Assembly (NCBI GenBank): GCA_030734395.1 | Contig: JAUZTG010000044.1 | Coordinates: forward strand, 1,178,001-1,242,000 | Source of the DNA: Sarocladium kiliense | Taxonomy: Eukaryota; Ascomycota; Sordariomycetes; Hypocreales; Sarocladiaceae | Reading direction: 5' to 3' | Length of the DNA stretch: 64,000 nt | Part shown: positions 56,499-64,000 of the stretch, in pieces | Numbering within the stretch: position 1 is the first letter of the stretch | Layout: every line of letters begins with the position of its first letter | Made by a program: the position numbers and the translations under genes | The notes under the pieces: model-generated | The model's database searches: none | What the model saw: only the letters and a program-made list of their open reading frames with translations | What the model was told of the DNA's origin: nothing

Positions 56499-58293
56499 AT
56501 GGACGAGTTCTTGGCCCTAGTCGGAGTGCAGGCTATGCGTTATGCCATCAGGTCCTCCATCGCCGTGGCCTCCACGTACGCTATTGGCCGACTCTCTCAC
56601 CTGGTCAAGTCGGCTGATGACCACAAGGTCTGCGTCGAGCTCAAGTTGTTGCACGATCATTTGGTGGCCAAGATCAAGGCGAGTCTGAATCTAACTTAGC
56701 CCCGTCTATCGATGTCCACCTCTGACCCTGCCGGTAGATCATCTCGCCGGCAATTGACCTCATCGAGCTCAAGTCTGTTCGGCTCCGGTGACTTTATGAA
56801 ACCATACTGACTCACATTGAAACAGATCAAGCCGCGGCAATGTGTTCCTCGATTCTGCTGCACCAATGACCAAGGCTCTTCAGCAAGATATTGCTTCAGT
56901 CACTACTCGTCTCGAACATACCTTGCGATCTGCCGACGCGTCCCCAATCCATGTACCCGAGCACACCCGTCAGGCTGCGATGCAGGATGTTGAAATTATA
57001 AGCCAAGAGCTTCGGGAGCTTCTCGATCGAATTGATCGAGAAATACCTCTTCTGCAGCTGGCGATTACCGCCTCGGGCGAGACTTTGACAACCTCGCTCC
57101 CCGAGAGTATATCTCCCTCCCGCCTCCTCCAAGCCAGCACCCTGCTCGTTGTGGGGGACATTCAGTTCAGCCGTGAGCCTACGCAGACTGTTCAGATCGG
57201 CCCGACCTTCTACCTCTCCCTGTACATGCTTTTCCAAGGCCATGCTCCTCACCCACCCAGCAATGAAGACCCAAAGTCACTCCGTCATAGCGATGGTAAG
57301 CATGGCCAACAGACATCCTATGGACTCGGTCTTGGCTACAGGAAACCTTTGTGGCAAGAGGTTGTACACAAAGCGCGAGTGTGTCTGCTTCGTACGGCTC
57401 GACCAGGTGACGCACAGGGCAATGTCTCAGACCTGAAGTCGTATAGCTATCAACTCGAGATCGTAGAAGATCTAGATGATGGACGGAACCATGATGAAAG
57501 GGAAGACAATGGCCGCCACGGATACAAGTCTCACACCATGCGCCGCGATTTTCTTCCTGTACCAGAGGTATCCAAACTGTTCTACACTGACACGGGCAAA
57601 ATCCTGAATATTTCGCATGAAGACGCCCAGGAACACAACCCGATTTTGCTACTCAAGCGCGATACTGGGTCACAGCTAAGCGACGGCGATTGCAAAGACA
57701 CAACAGGAACAAGGGTCGATGCTGGCAGTACCAATACTGATGAACAAGCTGACATTGACAAGCAGCTTTTCGAAGAGCTCAACAACTTACGTGATCCCAG
57801 CAAGGCTCTCCCCCACTCCGCACTGGGCCTTTTGAACTCAGCACCTCATCTTGATCCGGAGTGGATAGCTTTCGAGGTTTTCGAGGCTAATGAAGAGGCC
57901 TTCGATGATTCTCCAGGTTCTGTATCAGCTGAGTCGGAAGGAGTAAAAGATACCGGAAGTAACTCGGACTCCTCTTCCTGTCAGCAACTCACTGCGGAGG
58001 TCGAAGAGCTCAACATCCACACGCGCATAAAAGAGGCCCCGAACGTAGAGACACCACCAGGGTCACCTCTCGGTGCCATCACCTCCTCCCTGTCCCTTCT
58101 AGAAATGCTCATCCGCCTGGCTAGTCTCCAGGAGTTTCAGCAAACTTCGCACCTGGCTATTCCGGACCACATCCTGACATTCTTCCTTGAAGAGACGTCC
58201 AGCACGGGGCTTGTTGGCGATTCACACTGGAAAGCAAGGAAAGAGGCGAAGGCGAAGGTCGGGTTTGACCCCTACACAGATCAGGAGTCGTAG
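56499..58293 (+). CDS. RanGTP-binding-like protein (Yrb30-type, tentative)
   Basis: Exons 56499-56678, 56738-56772 and 56826-58293 give 560 residues. The 35-base middle exon carries IISPAIDLIEL, and the joins yield VAKIKIISPAIDLIELKSSR, then GNVFLDSA. The first intron (56679-56737) begins GCGAGT, a GC donor; the second is GTCTGT...AACAG. The N-terminus has a short hydrophobic helix region (AMRYAIRSSIAVASTYAI). Later recognisable strings are ISPSRLLQASTLLVVGD and VQIGPTFYLSLYMLFQGH, then a long acidic, Ser-rich disordered part and a C-terminal helical region. I associate this architecture with the fungal RanGTP-binding family (Yrb30), from memory only. Otherwise treat as a conserved fungal protein. 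Confidence 0.65.
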
Positions 58294-59042
58294 GCTGGGA
58301 ATGTGTGACCAGGCCTTTAGAATGACAGCAAGATGAGCTTGGCGTACCTAGAAGTGTCACGTTTACCGGAGAATGGTATGTTATGCTTGAGATACTGTTT
58401 CTGGCCTTTGGTGCCTAAACGGATGGTTGGTTACCCCGAGGGGAGTCATTAAGACCTGGACCAGTCAGGGTTCCCTGGTCGACTCGATGGCGAGAAAGAA
58501 CGATGTATGTAATGAGTAACTGGCACTGGAGGCCCGAAAATTGACGCCTAACATGACCGCAATACTTAAGAAGAAAGTTCTCGGGCATCAAAGTCCACCG
58601 CGGAGAATGATGTTAAAGCCAAGGAGCAAGGAACAATAAAGGTACATCAACCACTGTATTTCACCAGCCACACTTCTGCACAAATCAGCGTGGCTGTGAC
58701 TGCACAACACCCCCGCTGCATAACTCGCTGCACAACTGTACAAAGCCCAGCCAGTGGTGGGGCTCGAATTTTCATATCCCACCCCGCCACCAGACCTCGA
58801 CTTCCATCTTCTTGCCTTGGCTGCTGTCCTTCACGCGACAATTTCCACCTCGTCATTCTCCTCATAGCCTGGCAGATTCGAGGCAAACGAGGCTTCTCCT
58901 TTCTGCGTGCCTGCGCCCTGTGTTTCACGCCTTTTAGAAACTCCCAGGATCGATTCGCATTCTTCCGAGTCCAGCGGGGTTGACCATTGCGACAATTCGA
59001 TCAGTCGTCGTTTACTCTACATAAACCCGAAAGCAGCCCAAT
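58294..59042. other. Intergenic, SUP35 promoter
   Basis: No gene recognised. The last 250 bases are C/T-rich, in keeping with the leader of a highly expressed gene. Confidence 0.5.
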
Positions 59043-59453
59043 ATGTCGAACCTCAACTCTTGGGAGGACGATCCGTCTGCCCAGGATGAGAACCTCTCTC
59101 GTCAGGCCCAGCAGCAGCTCAACATGAACCCCAACGCCCAGGGAGGATTCCGTGCCAACGTTGCCACTTTCCAGCCTGGTGCTGCGTCCTTCCAGCCAGG
59201 CCAATACAGCGGTGCCGGCTTCCAGCCTCAGTACCAGCAGCAACAGTATTATCAACAGCAAGGATACTACGGCCAGCAATACGGGGGTGGTGCTGCTCCT
59301 CAGCAAAACTTCAACCAGTACGGTCAGCAGTATGGTGGCGGCTTCAGCCAGGGATACAACCAGCAACAGCAAGGTTACGGTAAGACAACTGGGATTCTTA
59401 TTGCCATGAAGTCTCGCTGACAAGGAGAAGGTGGCGGTTACCCCCAGTACGGT

Positions 59454-59486
<33 letters not shown>

Positions 59487-61356
59487 GCCCCAGCCAACGT
59501 TCCAACGATCGCGAAGCGCCCAACCGATGGAACCGCCCCGGCCGGACCCAAGGCGACTGTCACAAAGGAGGGCGGTACCAAGGTTCTGAGCATCGGTGGT
59601 GAGCCTGCACCGAAGGCCACTGTGACCAAGGAGGGAGGTACCAAAGTTCTCAGCATCGGTGGCGATGAGCCCAAGCCGAAGGCTAAGGTCCTTTCGATTG
59701 GTGGCCCATCCCCCGCGGCGAAGAAGGATGAGCCCAAGGCCGATGCATCCCCAGCGGAGGCGGCCGAGGCTGGCCAGAAAGCAACAGCTGCTAAGGCTAT
59801 CGAGAAAACTGGCGAGAAGTCCGGCAAGGCAGCTGCTGCATCCGCGAAGTCATCTGGTCGCAGCTCGCCCACACCCTCTTCTGGCCGGTCCAGCCCAACT
59901 GGTCCCGCAGAGAGAAAGGCCCAGAAGGATGCCGATGCTGTTGCCAAAGAGCAGGCTGCTGATGTTGATGAGGCAACTCTCAAGGAGATTTACGGCAAGG
60001 AGCACGTCAACATCATCTTCATTGGTCACGTTGACGCTGGAAAGTCGACGCTGGGTGGCTCCATTCTGTGGTCTACAGGTATGGTCGACGAGCGGACCAT
60101 GGAGAAGTACAAGAAGGAGGCGAAGGACCTTGGTCGTGAATCTTGGTATCTGTCGTGGGTCATGGATTTGAACAAGGAGGAGCGAACTCAGGGAAAGACC
60201 ATCGAAGTTGGTCGTGGATTCTTCGAGACCGAAAAGCGCCGCTACAGTATCCTCGATGCTCCCGGACACAAGACTTACGTGCCAAACATGATTGGTGGTG
60301 CCTCACAAGCCGATGTTGGTATTCTGGTCATCTCAGCCCGCAAGGGAGAGTACGAGACTGGCTTCGAGAGAGGTGGACAAACCCGCGAGCACGCTATGCT
60401 TGCCAAGACGCAAGGTGTCAACAAGCTGATCGTCGTCATCAACAAGATGGACGACCCTACTGTCGAGTGGTCTCAGGACCGATACAACGAGTGTACCAGC
60501 AAGCTCGGTCAGTTCCTCAAGGGAACTGGCTACAACCTCAAGACCGACGTCTTCTTCATGCCGGTAGCTGCGCAACAAATGATGAATATCAAGGATCGTG
60601 TTGGCAAGGAGATTGCACCCTGGTGGGATGGCCCGTCATTGCTCGAGTACCTCGATAACATGAGCGCTCTGGAGCGCAAGGTCAACGCGCCTTTCATGAT
60701 GCCCGTCAACGCCAAGTACCGCGATCTCGGCACGATGGTGGACGGCAAGATCGAGGCCGGTGTGGTGAAGAAGAATATGAGCTTGGTGATGATGCCGCGC
60801 AAGGACAAGGTGGAGGTGTCTGCCGTATATGGTGAACAGGAGGACGAGATTCAGATCGCTCAGTGTGGTGACCAAGTGCGCATGCGTCTGAAGGGCATCG
60901 AGGAGGAAGACATTCTCCCTGGTTTCGTGCTTTGCTCACCCAAGCGTTTGGTGCACTGCGTGTCGACCTTCGAGGCGCAGATCAGGATTTTGGAGCTGAA
61001 GAGCATTCTGACTACTGGCTTCAACTGCGTGATGCACGTCCACTCAGCCATTGAGGAGGTTACGTTCTCAGCACTGCTCCACAAGCTGCAGAAGGGCACC
61101 AACAGGAAGAGCAAGCTCCCTCCATCGCACGCCAAGAAGGGCGACAGCATTATTGCGCAAATGAGCGTGATCGGCGGCGCGGGCTTGGTGTGTATCGAGA
61201 AGTTTGAGGACTACCCTCAAATGGGACGTTTCACGCTGCGTGATCAGGTAAGAAAAAGCTCCAGATGGTAGTCCATGCGTGAGTACTAGTGCTAATACGC
61301 CTATTTAGGGACAAACCATTGCCATTGGCAAGATCACCAAGCTCATCACGGAGTAA
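59043..61356 (+). CDS. SUP35: Eukaryotic release factor 3 (eRF3, SUP35)
   Basis: Exons 59043-59379, 59431-61247 and 61309-61356, 733 residues; introns 59380-59430 (GTAAGA...AGAAG) and 61248-61308 (GTAAGA...TTTAG). Residues 1 to about 130 are a Gln/Gly/Tyr/Asn-rich prion-like N domain with QQYYQQQGYYGQQYGGG-type repeats and a CAG/CAA tract. The M domain carries two copies of a TVTKEGGTKVLSIGG unit plus a shorter third, then a Lys/Glu/Ala-rich helix. The GTPase has GHVDAGKST (311-319), DAPGHK and NKMD. The last exon gives GQTIAIGKITKLITE. Family knowledge: with eRF1 it ends translation at stop codons, and it also links termination to PABP and mRNA decay. Confidence 0.97.
59454..59487 (+). repeat. 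CAG/CAA (polyglutamine) tract in SUP35
   Basis: Eleven consecutive Gln codons at the start of exon 2, first pure CAG and then interrupted by CAA. A candidate for length variation between isolates. Confidence 0.9.
59560..59700 (+). repeat. Tandem repeat in the SUP35 M domain
   Basis: Two near-identical units encoding (A/K)ATVTKEGGTKVLSIGG, about 63 bases apart, plus a truncated third encoding KVLSIGG. Silent differences between the units show that the duplication is not very recent. Confidence 0.85.
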
Positions 61357-63834
61357 GGACAACACTAAGTGGAGGCGAAGGTCTGGGATGCTTTCCGATG
61401 TCGAAAAGTTGTAGGCTTGATTCGAGGGTCTAGCCATCATGATGCACATGAAGGGTATTGGGATGAATGGCCTGGAATAGGGCGGGCACTGTCATTGGCG
61501 AGGGTAGCATAGGAGATGTTGGCATAGACGGGGTTACGAATACAACGAAAACCTGAGGACCAGTCTTGGACTCCTGCAAAGAGTGAATAATGCACGCTTG
61601 CTGGTTGTCGGTCGGATACAATTGCAACGACTGCGACAGTGGCATGAGACAATCACGAGGGCCATCCAGACCGATATTATAACATTAGCCACCAGGACTC
61701 ATGACCAGCATAGGAACAAAACAGCTACGAGTTCCACGTTCTGGCTTACCATCCCCGGGACAGCATCTAAATGATTATCCTACAATCCAACCCGTGGCAT
61801 CTTGATTCAAGCCATCATGCATGAATGAAACTGAAGCTGTCACGACATGGCCTTGCACCGCCGGGATACTCCCGGAACACCCCGCGGAACGTAGGTATTC
61901 TTCCCAAGTCAACCTCTGTCACATTAGGCAAGCGACAGAGCCGCAGACCAAAGCACGAGAATGAACCGGAAGGAAGTATGATGTCGGGACGTGTTACAGG
62001 GGTTAGTAACCTAGCCCACGGTAGGGAGAACGGGCTGTGGAGGTCGCAAGCCGAGATGGAGGTCGGTGAACGGGGAGTGCTAAGCCGCGGGGACGTTCGG
62101 AGCCGTAGGACCGGGGATGGGAAATCTGGAGGAGGAGGGGAAGATCTAGACTGTGGCTGTCCTTTGTTCCCGTGGGAGCGGGTAGCTGCTCTCTTCCGAG
62201 CCAGATCTATCTTACCCCAATCGTGGAAATGCTTTTGGATGTGGTATTGTTAGGTCTTGATTATGATCATGTGTTTGGTTTTTTTCTGACAGAGAATGCA
62301 TTTGCGAGTCATCGCTGGATATGCATTGCTGTACGTAAACCCCAGACTAGCACCAAGTTCTGGAAGCATGGGCACAGCAGTCCTTGAAGGTCATTCATTC
62401 ACGGGCCCTGGTTCGTTTCAAAGAAGTATCCAGTTAAGAAGGGCGTGTCGATAGACTGCAGCATTCCCGATTTGCAAACGCGGCCACAAGGCAAGGCGAA
62501 GTGGTTCTGGGAACTTGATGTTCGGGAGAAGTCGGCGATACGAGAAGGCGGGGTGAGCCAATGGTGGAAGACAGGTGGGGTGTGGGGTGTGGCGGATGCT
62601 GCAGTTGGAGAAGATGGGAAGAGAAGATGTAGTAGTTGGTTAGTGGACAGGGAGAAACAAGACTACAGAGTAACACTAAATCAATCATTTGGAATGGCCG
62701 AATGAGTGGTAACGTTTTCCGTATGAGCTGAGAGAGTCTTGCTGAGCTTCGACAGCATGTCAGAGCCCGAGAGCTTGTGCCGGCATCTTCTTCGGGCCAG
62801 AGGAACAACGAAAGGCGAGACTTTGAACCATGTATCGGAATCCCAGAGATAAGGTCAAGGAGGGAACTACTTACGGTGCTATGCAACATGGCAACCTGCA
62901 GAAGATCATCGCCCAGAAACAGTCAGGCAAGTGACGGATGTCTACAGTACAGTGACGGTATCGTTAGCGGGGCAACGTCAGCGCTGTAACCCAAGGCACA
63001 CGCCTCATTACAGGGAGGGCATCAGCGATGACGGACGGTGGTGCATCATGCTGTCATATCCCTTGGACCGATGCAATCCGTGACCAATGCCCAGCACGAA
63101 GTCGCGTGGCTGTCTCTTGATTTATTCGTGTCACATATACGATGCCTCTTTCTTCTGTTTAGTTCGCATCCATCAGCAACACTGCCATACTGGTTACTGA
63201 CAACTGCATACAAGCAGTGCTGGATGAAAGATTAACCCCACCACGTCTGCCCCTCCATCGTCATCACGCGAAGGCATCCGTCGATATCGTGCTTCCTTTC
63301 CAGCCCCTCGATCCTCCCCTTTCCTCCCCACAGTAATGATCCTTGCATTGGGCTGGAATCAAATACGATATCGTCAATTTGCAGGCATTTCGTGAAGCCT
63401 CGGGAAAGTCCGCTGCAAGCAAACAGCACTGTGTTCCGACCTCTTCCGAATGCAGACGCGTGATGAGGGCCCGATTCCCCCACTAACCCACTAACGCACC
63501 CCGATTCGGCACCAGACTTGGCCCCAAACTTACACCGGAACAGCTGCCGCGAACTGCCACCGGCCGTATACGGGATGATGCTCCAGCTATGGCAGTGCAC
63601 TGTAAATGGACGCGATGCCACTGTACGGAGCTCGCGTTGGCTATTCTAACTCAATTGATGGACAACGTGCACACTCTAGGCTCTGCTGCTGGTGGAGGAT
63701 CTCGGAGTGAAAGTGGGAAGGAGCAGCGGGCGGCGAAAAAGGAATGGCAGCTTCGTTCCTTCCCTGCGTAAATCAATATCGTCAGCGCTGTTTTTGTGTT
63801 TCCGGAGGGAAGGAACAGCCCAACCCAGGCACAG
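61357..63834. other. 2.5 kb intergenic at the right end
   Basis: No gene recognised. The longest frames (142 codons at 61825-62253 plus, 151 codons at 62434-62889 minus) overlap other frames of similar quality and have no domain. Confidence 0.45.
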
Positions 63835-64000
63835 GATAAATAGACCGACTCATCTCGTGACGCCCTCACTTTTGTTTTTCTTGCGATCCTCGACTTTCTT
63901 TGTCTACCTTCCATCCTCACCTTTCTTTCCTGCGCCTCAAGTTGGAAATACACCTCCGCTGCCCGTCAACTCCCGAAGTCAACTTCGTGCGACTGTCACG
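63835..64000 (+). promoter_or_regulatory. Probable promoter and leader of a gene beyond the window
   Basis: GATAAATAG at 63835-63843 resembles a TATA element and is followed by about 130 bases of C/T-rich sequence with CTTTC/CCTTCC runs, the usual fungal leader pattern. No ATG with an open frame is seen before the edge. Confidence 0.4.

Overview
This window is a stretch of nuclear chromosome from a filamentous ascomycete, probably a Dothideomycete. Three things support that: short introns (46-133 bp in recognisable genes) with CTAAC-type branch points, about 50-55% GC intergenic DNA, and families typical of mould genomes (fungal phytochrome, copper-fist factor, Zn2Cys6 regulator, fungal-only membrane proteins). 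The class assignment is inference. There are no operons, tRNAs, rRNAs, CRISPR arrays or recognisable intact transposons. Exon limits below were worked out by hand from reading frame, GT/GC-AG borders, branch points and remembered family conservation; none was aligned against a database.

Layout, left half. 1-235 is the 3' end of a gene on the plus strand. After 3.6 kb without a convincing gene come a mitochondrial oxoglutarate/malate-type carrier (3.87 kb), a TANGO2/NRDE protein (5.6 kb), a disordered protein of unknown function (7.2 kb) and TFIIH subunit TFB2 on the minus strand (9.1-10.7 kb). A metabolic block follows: a nitroreductase (11.8 kb), an SDR (13.6 kb), a single-pass membrane protein (15.2 kb), an aldo-keto reductase (17.3 kb) and a frameshifted membrane-protein relic (18.4 kb). 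Next are a methyltransferase with a membrane hairpin (19.5 kb), a JmjC hydroxylase with a mitochondrial-type N-terminus (20.6 kb, minus), the CK2 regulatory subunit (22.3 kb) and the deadenylase PAN2 (24.0-28.1 kb, minus, 12 exons).

Right half. An AusD-like small-molecule methyltransferase (28.7 kb, minus) is followed by an RGT1-like zinc-cluster factor (31.3 kb), a doubtful small gene (34.4 kb) and a copper-fist transcription factor (35.8-37.2 kb, minus). A 9.5 kb interval without convincing genes leads to the fungal phytochrome histidine kinase (46.7-51.2 kb). Then come a multi-pass membrane protein (53.5 kb), a hotdog thioesterase (54.8-55.7 kb, minus), a RanGTP-binding-like protein (56.5 kb) and translation termination factor eRF3/SUP35 (59.0-61.4 kb). 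The last 2.6 kb is gene-free except for what looks like the promoter of a gene just outside the window.

The genes do not form one pathway. Housekeeping functions (transcription/repair by TFIIH, mRNA decay by PAN2, CK2 signalling, translation termination) are interspersed with environmental sensing (light, copper, glucose) and with accessory redox enzymes. I see no clear undescribed multi-gene system. The items most worth checking are an upstream ORF overlapping the phytochrome start codon, GC-AG introns in two neighbouring divergent genes, the large empty interval between two regulators, the SUP35 prion-like region and the mitochondrial-looking JmjC protein.
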